39,806 nucleotides of DNA, taken from contig MUNB01000150.1 of the NCBI GenBank assembly GCA_002154345.1, positions 1 through 39,806 on the forward strand, written 5' to 3'. Origin of the DNA: Streptomyces griseus (lineage in GTDB: Bacteria; Actinomycetota; Actinomycetes; Streptomycetales; Streptomycetaceae). Positions 7,061 through 14,603 of this stretch are shown piece by piece. The first letter of the stretch is position 1. Each line of letters starts with the position of its first letter. The position numbers were made by a program, and so were the translations under genes. Under the pieces are notes generated by a model, which was given only the letters and a program-made list of their open reading frames with translations, made no database searches and was not told the DNA's origin.

Positions 7061-8013
7061 GCGACGGGAACGGGGACGGTCCTGTGCGGGACGAGACGAT
7101 CCGATCCGGGGTGGTGCGCCCAGCAGGCATCCCGGAGCAGCAGGCCCGGCCGCATCCGGTGGACGGAGCGGACGGGTCCGAGGGCTTCGACGTCGCGGTG
7201 GAGCAGCAGTCGCAGGCAGAGCGGGCGGGCCAGATGAGCGAGCACGGGCACCACGATCCACACGACCGCAGCGGGGCCCGGGCCCTCTTCTTCGAGCTGC
7301 GGGAACTGCCCGACGGTTCGGCGGAGAAGGCCGAGCTGCGCAACCGGCTGGTGCGGATGCACCTGCCGCTGGTGGAGCATCTGGCGCGCCGCTTCCGCAA
7401 CCGCGGCGAGCCGCTGGACGACCTGACCCAGGTCGCCACGATCGGGCTGATCAAGTCCGTGGACCGGTTCGACCCGGACCGGGGGGTGGAGTTCTCGACG
7501 TACGCCACCCCCACGGTGGTCGGCGAGATCAAGCGCCACTTCCGGGACAAGGGCTGGGCGGTGCGGGTGCCGCGCCGCCTCCAGGAGCTGCGGCTTTCGC
7601 TGACCACGGCCACCGCGGAGCTCTCCCAGCAGCACGGCCGCTCGCCGACGGTGCACGAGCTGGCCGAGCGGCTGGGCATCTCCGAGGAGGAGGTGCTGGA
7701 GGGTCTGGAGTCGGCCAACGCGTACAGCACGCTCTCGCTGGACGTGCCGGACACGGACGACGAGTCGCCGGCGGTCGCGGACACGCTGGGCTCGGAGGAC
7801 GAGGCACTGGAGGGCGTGGAGTACCGGGAGTCGCTCAAGCCGCTCCTGGAGGACCTGCCGCCGCGCGAGAAGCGCATCCTGCTGCTGCGCTTCTTCGGGA
7901 ACATGACCCAGTCGCAGATCGCCCAGGAGGTCGGCATCTCGCAGATGCACGTCTCGCGGCTGCTGGCCCGCACCCTGGCGCAGCTCCGCGAGCGGCTGCT
8001 CGTCGAGGAGTGA
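7057..8013 (+). CDS. sigH: SigH, SigB/SigF-type stress-response sigma factor
   Basis: 318 residues from the GTG at 7057. After an acidic, probably disordered N-terminus of about 60 residues come sigma region 2 (RLVRMHLPLVEHLARRFRN, DDLTQVATIGLIKSVDRFDP, STYATPTVVGEIKRHFRDK), region 3 (QQHGRSPTVHELAERLGISEEEV) and region 4 (LPPREKRILLLRFFGNMTQSQIAQEVGISQMHVSRLL). This is the sporulation/stress group of sigma-70. A later ATG at 7234 gives a shorter core form. The same frame is open upstream through the whole anti-sigma gene to 6430, consistent with reported large isoforms of S. coelicolor SigH (recalled, not checked). Confidence 0.93.
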   Translation: MSDGNGDGPVRDETIRSGVVRPAGIPEQQARPHPVDGADGSEGFDVAVEQQSQAERAGQMSEHGHHDPHDRSGARALFFELRELPDGSAEKAELRNRLVRMHLPLVEHLARRFRNRGEPLDDLTQVATIGLIKSVDRFDPDRGVEFSTYATPTVVGEIKRHFRDKGWAVRVPRRLQELRLSLTTATAELSQQHGRSPTVHELAERLGISEEEVLEGLESANAYSTLSLDVPDTDDESPAVADTLGSEDEALEGVEYRESLKPLLEDLPPREKRILLLRFFGNMTQSQIAQEVGISQMHVSRLLARTLAQLRERLLVEE

Positions 8014-8031
8014 CGAGGGGGGCCGGGAGGC

Positions 8032-8481
8032 TCAGGCGTCGGGGGTCGTCCTCGGCCCCCGGCGGATGCCCAGGTCCTGGGTGGTCGCCGGGTTCAGGAC
8101 GAGCACGAGGCCGGTGACGGCGACCACCGCCAGGACGATCCCGGTGGGGATCAGGGCGCCCTGCGAGCGCAGCAGCGTCCAGGCCACCGGCAGCGCCATG
8201 ATCTGGGTGATCAGCGCGGGCCCCCGGCTCCAGCTGCGCAGCAGCAGCAGTCCGCGGGCGGCGATCAGCGGGATCGCGCCGAGCGCGACCAGCGTGATCC
8301 CGGCCGTCTCGGCCTGCTGTGTGCTCTCCAGCTTCCCGAGCAGCCCCATGACGAGCATGTAGACACCGCCGAGGGCGAGCGCCAGGCCTTCGAGGGCGTT
8401 GACCCCGGCGAGGACGGTGATCCTGGTCGGGCGCTCCGCCGCGGAGGGCGACGGCGTGGAGGGGGTCGCTTCAGTACTCAC
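8032..8481 (-). CDS. four-helix integral membrane protein
   Basis: 149 residues starting at GTG 8481, with AAGGG just upstream. An N-terminal tail rich in Ser/Thr/Pro (MSTEATPSTPSPSAAERP) is followed by four hydrophobic segments: VLAGVNALEGLALALGGVYM, an AGITLVALGAIPLIAARGLL stretch, a region around QIMALPVAWTL, and PTGIVLAVVAVTGLVLVL. The C-terminus is short and basic. I do not recognise a functional family; proteins like this are common in Streptomyces and usually listed as membrane proteins of unknown function. It converges on sigH with an 18-bp gap. Confidence 0.78.
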   Translation of the reverse strand: MSTEATPSTPSPSAAERPTRITVLAGVNALEGLALALGGVYMLVMGLLGKLESTQQAETAGITLVALGAIPLIAARGLLLLRSWSRGPALITQIMALPVAWTLLRSQGALIPTGIVLAVVAVTGLVLVLNPATTQDLGIRRGPRTTPDA

Positions 8482-8609
8482 GCCCTTCAGGTTGGCATCC
8501 CGGCGGCCCGGAAGTGAAGCCGGGGTGCGGGCGAGCCTCACCCGTCCGGGCGCACGGCACGGCGTCCGGTCACGTTCCGTCACCGGTTCCGAGCGCAGCG
8601 AACGGGGAC

Positions 8610-8773
8610 TAGGGCCTCTTGTTTGGATCAGGTCGGATCAGGGAGGGGGGTCCGGTGCGTGCAGCTGCAAGGCGGAGGATTGAGGCAACGCGGAGCGTTG
8701 GTGATTGACGACAACGCCGCAGATGCGCGTGCCGGACCCCGCGAGCCCGACATGATCCAAACGGGAGGCCCTA
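8610..8773. mobile_element. MITE-like 164-bp element with 21-bp terminal inverted repeats
   Basis: The ends (8610-8630 and 8753-8773) match as inverted repeats in 19 of 21 positions; each outer end reads TAGGGCCTC. The interior is also partly self-complementary: a GGGGTCCGG stretch near 8650 pairs with CCGGACCCC near 8735, so the whole element could fold into a long hairpin. No protein is encoded. A TA at both outer edges would be the target duplication of an IS630/Tc1-type transposase. From memory, similar sequences recur between genes in many Streptomyces genomes. It ends 35 bp before the lipid kinase start. Confidence 0.65.
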
Positions 8774-8808
8774 CGAACCCGAACCGCCCGGTAGGTAGGC
8801 TGGCCGTC

Positions 8809-9777
8809 ATGCGCGCACTCCTCGTGGTCAACCCAGCTGCTACCACCACCAGTGCCCGCACCCGTGATGTGCTCATCCACGCGCTGGCCAGCGAGATGAA
8901 GCTGGAGGCGGTGACCACGGAGTACCGGGGGCACGCGCGCGATCTGGGGCGGCGGGCGGCGGACAGCGACGACATCGATCTGGTGGTCGCCCTCGGCGGC
9001 GACGGCACGGTGAACGAGGTCGTGAACGGGCTGCTGCACCGGGGCCCGGACGTGGACGGCCTCCCGAAGCTCGCCGTGGTCCCCGGCGGGTCCACCAATG
9101 TCTTCGCGCGCGCCCTCGGGCTGCCGAACGACGCGGTGGAGGCGACCGGCGCGATTCTGGACGCGCTGGAGAACCGGACCGAACGCACGGTTGGTCTGGG
9201 CCTGGCCGCCGGCACCCCGGGAACCGAGGACGAGTCCGTTCCCGAACGCTGGTTCACTTTCTGTGCCGGGCTCGGATTCGACGCCGGAGTCGTCGGCCGG
9301 GTCGAACAGAAACGCGAGGGCGGCAAGCGTTCGACGCACGCCCTGTACGTACGCCAGGTGATGCGGCAGTTCCTCAACGAGACCCATCGCCGGCACGGGA
9401 CGATCACGCTCGACGTGCCCGGCCAGGAGCCGGTGACCGACCTCGCGCTCTCCATAATCTGCAACACCGCCCCCTGGACCTACCTGGGCAATCGCCCGGT
9501 CTACGCCTCGCCGAAGGCCTCCTTCGACACCGCGCTGGACGTCCTCGGACTGAAGCGTCTGTCCACCCCGGCGGTGGCCCTCTACGGCACCCAGCTGCTC
9601 ACTTCGAGCCCCGAGAAGGGGCCCCGCGGGAAGCACGCCGTTTCACGGCATGACCTCACGGACTTCACCTTGCATTCAAAGGTCCCACTGCCCTTCCAGA
9701 TGGACGGTGACCACCTGGGACTGCGTACGAGCGTGACGTTCACAGGCGTACGCCGTGCACTGCGTGTGATTGTGTGA
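8809..9777 (+). CDS. diacylglycerol kinase-family lipid kinase
   Basis: 322 residues. It starts MRALLVVNPAATTTSARTRD and contains the DAG-kinase catalytic signature LVVALGGDGTVNEVVNGLL followed by VVPGGSTNVFARALGLP. The second half is the beta-sandwich lid (FCAGLGFDAGVVGRV, ALSIICNTAPWTYLGNRPV, PFQMDGDHLGL). This DgkB/YegS family phosphorylates diacylglycerol or related lipids at the membrane. The same frame runs upstream to 8623, but that part lies in the MITE-like repeat and is not coding. No ribosome-binding site precedes the ATG, while TAGGCT sits at about -12, so the transcript may be leaderless. Confidence 0.9.
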   Translation: MRALLVVNPAATTTSARTRDVLIHALASEMKLEAVTTEYRGHARDLGRRAADSDDIDLVVALGGDGTVNEVVNGLLHRGPDVDGLPKLAVVPGGSTNVFARALGLPNDAVEATGAILDALENRTERTVGLGLAAGTPGTEDESVPERWFTFCAGLGFDAGVVGRVEQKREGGKRSTHALYVRQVMRQFLNETHRRHGTITLDVPGQEPVTDLALSIICNTAPWTYLGNRPVYASPKASFDTALDVLGLKRLSTPAVALYGTQLLTSSPEKGPRGKHAVSRHDLTDFTLHSKVPLPFQMDGDHLGLRTSVTFTGVRRALRVIV

Positions 9778-10097
9778 GTGGAAGGGCCGAAAGTCCTTTA
9801 ACTCGAACGTTTGGACTGGGTCCCACCCCTAAGAAGTGCGCCTGTGACCTAGTCGACACCGAGGAATCAAAAAAAACTTTCCAGAAGGGGTTGTATCCGT
9901 CGCCGAGGTTTGGGAATCTCTTTATGGCGATCGGGACGGCCCGCAACACCGGCCTCCACTGAGAGCCAGAACCCCTCCTCACCATCACAGACCACACCCA
10001 GTCCATCTGGGGGTCGGCCCGTCATCTGCGGGGGGATTCGTGAAAGCGTTCACATTCACAAGCAACAAGCGTGTAATACCAAGGAGAGGTAGCAGCC
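9778..10097. other. 320-bp leader/promoter region of wblE
   Basis: No gene is supported here. The stretch is unusually AT-rich for this genome: an A8 run lies at 9869-9876 inside GGAATC...CTTTCC. Further down, GTGAA (10040-10044) and TTCAC (10049-10053) form an inverted repeat with a 4-bp spacer, a possible operator about 45 bp before wblE. AGGAGAGG lies just before the wblE start. Several promoters probably feed wblE from here, but I cannot assign them to sigma factors. Confidence 0.45.
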
Positions 10098-10355
10098 ATG
10101 GACTGGCGTCACAACGCCGTTTGTCGTGAGGAAGACCCCGAGCTGTTCTTCCCCATCGGCAACACCGGTCCTGCGCTGCTGCAGATCGAGGAAGCCAAGG
10201 CTGTCTGCCGCCGCTGCCCCGTCATGGAGCAGTGCCTGCAGTGGGCGCTCGAGTCCGGCCAGGACTCCGGCGTCTGGGGTGGCCTCAGCGAGGACGAGCG
10301 CCGCGCGATGAAGCGCCGCGCCGCTCGCAACCGGGCGCGCAACGCAAGCGCCTGA
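10098..10355 (+). CDS. wblE: WblE, WhiB-family iron-sulfur transcription factor
   Basis: 85 residues. Four cysteines ligate a [4Fe-4S] cluster: one in AVCREEDPELFFP, one in KAVCRRC, and the pair completing CRRCPVMEQC. The hallmark turn GVWGGLSEDERR follows, and a basic C-terminus (KRRAARNRARN) contacts DNA. WblE-type proteins are small redox-sensitive partners of the principal sigma factor; WblE is the WhiB1-like member and among the most conserved in actinobacteria. The start is ATG with AGGAGAGG upstream. A shared hairpin separates it from the convergent kinase gene. Confidence 0.93.
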   Translation: MDWRHNAVCREEDPELFFPIGNTGPALLQIEEAKAVCRRCPVMEQCLQWALESGQDSGVWGGLSEDERRAMKRRAARNRARNASA

Positions 10356-10467
10356 GCGAGAACCGCACCAAGCCTCAGCCCGGCGGCGCGTACAGAGCGT
10401 ACGCACAGCCCCGCCTTCGAGTCGCAGCGCGCAGTACCCCGGAGCGCATCGCAACGTGAGCATCACG

Positions 10468-10505
10468 GAGCGGGCCCGGACCGTCACCACGGTCCGGGCC
10501 CGCTC
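10468..10505. terminator. bidirectional terminator between wblE and the histidine kinase
   Basis: Perfect 16-bp stem (10468-10483 with 10490-10505) and a 6-nt loop in the 171-bp space between convergent genes. It is placed to terminate both transcripts. T-rich tracts are weak on both sides, as usual in Streptomyces. Confidence 0.75.
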
Positions 10506-10526
10506 TGCTATGTGCTGCCGTTCTTC

Positions 10527-11993
10527 CTACTTGTCGGCGCGGACCGGGAGGTCCAGCACCACCTGGGTGCCGCGCTCGGGGGCCGGGACCATGCCGAACG
10601 TGCCGCCCAACTCCCCCTCCACCAGGGTCCGTACGATCTGGAGTCCGAGGTTGCCGGCCTGCTTCGGGTCGAACCCTTCGGGCAGTCCGCGTCCGTCGTC
10701 GGTGACGGTGATCAGCAGCCGTCCGTCGGCGGGCGATCCGCCGCGTACGGCGGAGACCTCCACCGTCCCGTGGTCGGCGACGGCGAAGGCGTGCTCCAGG
10801 GCGTTCTGCAGAACCTCCGTCAGCACCATGGAGAGCGGAGTGGCGACCTCGGCGTCAAGGATGCCGAAGCGTCCGGTGCGCCGGCAGGTCACCTTGCCCG
10901 GGGAGATCTCCGAGACCATCGCGATCACCCGGTCGGCGATCTCGTCGAACTCGACCCGCTCATCCAGATTCTGGGACAGCGTCTCATGGACGATGGCGAT
11001 CGAACCGACGCGCCGGACCGCCTCGTTGAGCGCCTCGCGGCCCTGCTCGGAGTCCATCCGGCGGGACTGGAGACGCAACAGGGCGGCCACCGTCTGGAGG
11101 TTGTTCTTCACCCGGTGGTGGATCTCCCGGATGGTCGCGTCCTTGGTGATCAACTCGCGTTCGCGGCGGCGCAGTTCGGTGACGTCCCGGAGCAGCACGA
11201 GCGAGCCGATGCGGACGCCCTTGGGCTTGAGCGGAATGGCCCGCAGCTGGATCACCCCGCCCGCACACTCGACCTCGAACTCCCGGGGCGCGTAACCGCT
11301 GGCCACCTTGACCAGGGCCTCGTCCACCGGCCCCCGGGACGGGGCCAGTTCGGCGGTGGTGGTGCCGAGGTGGTGGCCGACCAGGTCGGAGGCGAGGCCG
11401 AGGCGGTGGTAGGCGGAGAGGCCGTTGGGGCTGGCGTACTGCACGATCCCGTCGGCGTCGAGCCGGATCAGGCCGTCGCCCACCCGCGGGGAGGCGTCCA
11501 TGTCGACCTGCTGGCCGGGGAAGGGGAAGGACCCGGCGGCGATCATCTGGGCCAGGTCGGAGGCGGACTGGAGGTAGGTGAGCTCCAGCCGGGAGGGGGT
11601 GCGCACGGTGAGCAGGTTGGTGTTGCGGGCGATGACGCCGAGCACCCGGCCCTCACGGCGTACGGGGATGGACTCGACCCGTACGGGCACCTCCTCGCGC
11701 CACTCCGGGTCGCCCTCGCGCACGATCCGGCCCTCGTCCAGGGCCGCGTCCAGCAGCGGGCGGCGGCCGCGCGGCACCAGGTGGCCGACCATGTCGTCCT
11801 GGTAGGAGGTGGGCCCGGTGTTGGGGCGCATCTGGGCGACGGAGACGTACCGCGTGCCGTCGCGGGTCGGGACCCACAGCACGAGGTCGGCGAAGGACAG
11901 GTCGGAGAGCAGCTGCCACTCCGAGACCAGCAGATGGAGCCACTCGAGGTCGGTGTCGCTCAGAGCGGTGTGCTGGCGGACGAGGTCGTTCAT
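10527..11993 (-). CDS. PdtaS-like sensor histidine kinase (H_kinase_N/GAF, PAS, HisKA_2)
   Basis: About 488 residues from the ATG at 11993 (a GTG at 12002 is the alternative). The N-terminal ~140 residues form the H_kinase_N/GAF-type sensor, then a PAS domain (GLIRLDADGIVQYASPNGLSAYHR), then a HisKA_2 phosphoacceptor (REIHHRVKNNLQTVAALL, with the double-His HWE-like motif) and a HATPase domain (VLTEVLQNALEHAF as N-box, TVTDDGRGLP as G1). There are no membrane segments, so it is cytosolic. This is the architecture of mycobacterial PdtaS, which signals to the ANTAR regulator PdtaR; no response regulator lies beside it. A DasR-type operator lies about 145 bp upstream. Confidence 0.9.
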   Translation of the reverse strand: MNDLVRQHTALSDTDLEWLHLLVSEWQLLSDLSFADLVLWVPTRDGTRYVSVAQMRPNTGPTSYQDDMVGHLVPRGRRPLLDAALDEGRIVREGDPEWREEVPVRVESIPVRREGRVLGVIARNTNLLTVRTPSRLELTYLQSASDLAQMIAAGSFPFPGQQVDMDASPRVGDGLIRLDADGIVQYASPNGLSAYHRLGLASDLVGHHLGTTTAELAPSRGPVDEALVKVASGYAPREFEVECAGGVIQLRAIPLKPKGVRIGSLVLLRDVTELRRRERELITKDATIREIHHRVKNNLQTVAALLRLQSRRMDSEQGREALNEAVRRVGSIAIVHETLSQNLDERVEFDEIADRVIAMVSEISPGKVTCRRTGRFGILDAEVATPLSMVLTEVLQNALEHAFAVADHGTVEVSAVRGGSPADGRLLITVTDDGRGLPEGFDPKQAGNLGLQIVRTLVEGELGGTFGMVPAPERGTQVVLDLPVRADK

Positions 11994-12137
11994 GGAGGGC
12001 ACGGGTGGAGCGTACCTGGGGTTACCGGAAGCGTTCGAACCACTGGGGCCGATGAGCCGTGCAGGTGTACGGAGGTACGACGATGGACAGGCGCGGCGGT
12101 CGGCCCGAGAATGTCGTGCACGTGGATGGACACAGGT

Positions 12138-12153
12138 ATTGGTCTAGTCCACA
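12138..12153. promoter_or_regulatory. candidate DasR operator (dre) upstream of the histidine kinase
   Basis: ATTGGTCTAGTCCACA matches the dre consensus ACTGGTCTAGACCACT at 13 of 16 positions, including the central TGGTCTAG. It lies between the terminator hairpins of the SIS gene and the kinase start, 145 bp upstream of the kinase ATG. The score equals that of the nagB site. Confidence 0.68.
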
Positions 12154-12168
12154 ATGTTCATCAAGACC

Positions 12169-12238
12169 TCCGCTCTCCCCGCACAGGAGAGCGGACCGAG
12201 GCACCCGGCGCTCTCTGCCCTGACCGCGCCGGTGCCTC
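12169..12238 (-). terminator. two hairpins downstream of the SIS-domain gene
   Basis: A 10-bp stem (12169-12178 with 12186-12195) and a second stem (12198-12211 with 12226-12238, one bulged base) lie in the 369-bp non-coding region 11994-12362. They follow the SIS gene by 125 bp and precede the dre and the kinase start, so they probably end the SIS transcript. I see no gene in this region. Confidence 0.55.
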
Positions 12239-12362
12239 CAGTGGCCGGGGGCACCGCACACCGCCGGCCAGGTAGCTCCGGGCTGCGGTGCCGGGCGGGC
12301 TGAGGGTCCCGCTCTGGCGCCGCGGCCCGCGGGTGTTTCCGGGGCCCCGTACCGCCCCGGCC

Positions 12363-13445
12363 TCAGCGGGTCTCGGTGACCTTCGCCAGCGCGCGGGGCG
12401 CGTCCGGGTCCTGGCCCCGGGCGATCGTCACCTCGTACGCCAGCATCTGCAGCGGCAGGATCTCCAGGATCGGCTGCAACTCCTCCGGGACGCCCGCCGT
12501 GGGCAGCGAGAAGCCGGCCGAGGCCGCCTCCACCTGGACCTTGGGGCCGACCACGAAGAGATCCGCGCCGCGTCCGCGCAAGCGGTCCAGCACCGGCTGG
12601 AGCGCCTCGCCGCCCCGGCCGTCGGTGACCACGGCGATCACCGGGGAGATGTTGTCGACCATCGCCAGTGGACCGTGCAGCAGATCGGCGCCGGAGTAGG
12701 AGAGAGCCGGGATGTAGCTGGTCTCCATGAGCTTCAGGGCCGCTTCCTTGGCCGTCGGGTAGCCGTAGCCGCGCGAGGTGATCACCATGCGCTCGGCGAA
12801 GCGGTAGCGGGAGGCCAGCGCCTTGACCTCGGCCCGGCGGCCCAGGATCGCGCCCGCGAGGTCGGGCAGGCCGGCGGCGGCCTCGGCGCCGTCACCGCCG
12901 CCCAGGCCCACCACGAAGAGGTAGAGGGAGAGCAGGGAGGCGGTGTACGTCTTGGTGGCCGGCAGCGCCTTCTCCGGGCCCGCCAGGATGTCGATGTGGT
13001 ACTCGGAGACGGCGGCGAGCGCGGAGTCCGGGTTGTTGGTGACGGCGAGCGTGACGGCCCCGGCCTCCCGGGCGGCCCGGGTGGAGGCCACCAGGTCCGG
13101 TGAGCCACCCGACTGGCTGACGGTGATCACCAGGACGTCCCGCAGATCGGGCTTGGCCCCGTAGGCCGTGGTGGTGGACATCGAGGCCAGTCCGCAGGGC
13201 AGCCCGAGGCGGATCTCCAGCAGGTACTTCGCGTAGAGCGCCGCGTTGTCCGACGTACCCCGGGCGGTGAGCAGCACGAACCGGGGCTTCCGGGCGGCGA
13301 TCTCGGCGGCGACCTCGTTGATGCGGGGCGCGCCGTGTTCCAGGATCCGGCGCAGCATCGCGGGCTGCTCGGCCATTTCGCCGGACATGATGCGGCCGGG
13401 CTCGTCGCCCTGGCCGCTCCGGTCGGCCGGAGGGGTGGCGGACAT
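12363..13445 (-). CDS. two-SIS-domain aminosugar-phosphate isomerase-like protein
   Basis: 360 residues from ATG 13445 with GGAGG eight bases upstream. There are two SIS domains: VLLTARGTSDNAALYAKYL...ITVSQSGGSPDLV in the first, and VITSRGYGYPTAKEAALKLMETSYIPA...ADLLHGPLAMV in the second. The protein resembles the isomerase half of GlmS without the glutaminase, i.e. the AgaS/GlmS-like deaminase-isomerase group. Likely substrates are fructose-6-phosphate/glucosamine-6-phosphate or a related aminosugar phosphate. It diverges from nagB across a 273-bp region holding a DasR operator, which places it in aminosugar metabolism. It could be catalytic or a sugar-phosphate-sensing protein. Confidence 0.85.
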   Translation of the reverse strand: MSATPPADRSGQGDEPGRIMSGEMAEQPAMLRRILEHGAPRINEVAAEIAARKPRFVLLTARGTSDNAALYAKYLLEIRLGLPCGLASMSTTTAYGAKPDLRDVLVITVSQSGGSPDLVASTRAAREAGAVTLAVTNNPDSALAAVSEYHIDILAGPEKALPATKTYTASLLSLYLFVVGLGGGDGAEAAAGLPDLAGAILGRRAEVKALASRYRFAERMVITSRGYGYPTAKEAALKLMETSYIPALSYSGADLLHGPLAMVDNISPVIAVVTDGRGGEALQPVLDRLRGRGADLFVVGPKVQVEAASAGFSLPTAGVPEELQPILEILPLQMLAYEVTIARGQDPDAPRALAKVTETR

Positions 13446-13672
13446 GTGGGGGCCTCCCTGGGCTGTCGGCATCGGCGTGCGGGACGGCGCGTGCGCGGGT
13501 ACGCGATCGGCGCCGTACCGGACAAGTCGACCAGGCAATGCGGCGGCCCGCCAGCGGGCCGCGGCGTGCGGGGCCGGAGGTGCGGACCGGATGCGGGCCG
13601 GGGCGGACCGGGGGGGCCGATGGGCGGACTGTTCACCGTACGGCTGCTCGATTCTGCTAAATTGGGAACTTG

Positions 13673-13688
13673 ATTGGTCTATACCACC
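13673..13688. promoter_or_regulatory. DasR operator (dre) between the SIS gene and nagB
   Basis: ATTGGTCTATACCACC matches 13 of 16 positions of ACTGGTCTAGACCACT. It ends 30 bp before the nagB start and is 228 bp from the divergent SIS gene. A dre at nagB is established in S. coelicolor. Confidence 0.85.
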
Positions 13689-13718
13689 GGCTCCCCTAGT
13701 CAGATCGGCAGGCACAGC

Positions 13719-14504
13719 GTGGAAGTTGTCATCGTCCCGGACGCCACGGCAGGCGGCGAACTGATCGCGGAGGCCATCGCCGCACTGCTCGGCCGCAAGC
13801 CCGACGCCCTGCTCGGCGTTGCCACCGGCTCGACCCCGCTGCCCATCTACCGCGCGCTGGCGGCCAAGGTCGCCTCCGGGGCCGTCGACGCCTCGCGCGC
13901 CCGGATCTGCCAGCTCGACGAGTACGTCGGCCTGCCCGCGGGCCACCCGGAGTCGTACCGCTCGGTGGTGCTGCGCGAGGTCGTCGAGCCGCTCGGGCTC
14001 TCCGAAGCCTCCTTCATGGGCCCCGACGGCTCGGCCGAGGACGTCCAGGCGGCCTGCGAGGCGTACGACCGGGCGCTGGCGGAGGCGGGCGGTGTCGACC
14101 TCCAGCTCCTGGGCATCGGCACGGACGGGCACATCGGCTTCAACGAGCCCTGCTCCTCGCTCGCCTCGCGCACCCGGATCAAGACGCTGACGCAGCAGAC
14201 CCGGGTCGACAACGCGCGCTTCTTCGACGACGACATCGAGCAGGTGCCGCACCACGTGATCACGCAGGGCATCGGGACGATCCTGGACTCCCGCCACCCG
14301 ATCCTGCTGGCCACCGGCGAGGGCAAGGCGGAGGCCATCGCCCAGACGGTGGAGGGGCCGGTCGCCTCGATCGTGCCGGCCTCGGCGCTCCAGCTGCATC
14401 CGCACGCGACCGTGGTGGTGGACGAGGCGGCGGCGTCGAAGCTGAAGCTGGGGGATTACTTCCGGGCCACGTATGCGGCGAAGCCGGATTGGCAGGGGCT
14501 GTAG
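13719..14504 (+). CDS. nagB: glucosamine-6-phosphate deaminase
   Basis: 261 residues from GTG 13719, the normal NagB length. Motifs: LLGVATGSTPLPIY (sugar-phosphate binding), CQLDEYVGLPAGHPESY (catalytic Asp and active-site lid region) and LLGIGTDGHIGFNEP (catalytic Asp-His-Glu). The enzyme converts GlcN-6-P to fructose-6-P and ammonia, the final step of chitin-derived aminosugar catabolism. It is also the step that clears GlcN-6-P, the ligand that releases DasR from DNA. Controlled by the dre just upstream; a strong terminator follows. Confidence 0.95.
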   Translation: MEVVIVPDATAGGELIAEAIAALLGRKPDALLGVATGSTPLPIYRALAAKVASGAVDASRARICQLDEYVGLPAGHPESYRSVVLREVVEPLGLSEASFMGPDGSAEDVQAACEAYDRALAEAGGVDLQLLGIGTDGHIGFNEPCSSLASRTRIKTLTQQTRVDNARFFDDDIEQVPHHVITQGIGTILDSRHPILLATGEGKAEAIAQTVEGPVASIVPASALQLHPHATVVVDEAAASKLKLGDYFRATYAAKPDWQGL

Positions 14505-14530
14505 GGCTCTCCCTCTTCCCTGTACGGCCG

Positions 14531-14563
14531 AGGGCCGGGACGCCTTGGTGGTGTCCCGGCCCT
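14531..14563 (+). terminator. nagB terminator
   Basis: A 14-pair stem (14531-14544 with 14550-14563, one G-U pair) with a 5-nt loop and followed by TTT, 26 bp after the nagB stop. Confidence 0.8.
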
Positions 14564-14572
14564 TTGCCGTGC

Positions 14573-14591
14573 GGTGGGGTGGGGTGGGGTG
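14573..14591 (+). other. G-rich tract with tandem TGGGG units
   Basis: Directly after the nagB terminator the plus strand reads GG followed by three TGGGG units. It has four G-runs (one only two long), so it could form a G-quadruplex of at most two full layers. No gene overlaps it. Confidence 0.4.
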
Positions 14592-14603
14592 CTGAATGGT
14601 GCG

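Noticed and set aside
8623-8808. Upstream extension of the lipid kinase reading frame (62 extra residues)
   Set aside because: The extension lies within the inverted-repeat element, and the family N-terminus MRALLVVNPAA begins at 8809.
9192-9208. TTGGTCTGGGCCTG inside the lipid kinase gene as a dre
   Set aside because: The right half-site is missing and it lies within coding sequence.
9774-9962. Small ORF between the lipid kinase and wblE
   Set aside because: Its codon use does not follow the strong third-position GC bias, it has no ribosome-binding site and it lies in the AT-rich leader.
12022-12261. Minus-strand ORF over the dre and terminators
   Set aside because: It spans two hairpins and an operator, has no recognisable domain and looks like chance open frame in GC-rich DNA.
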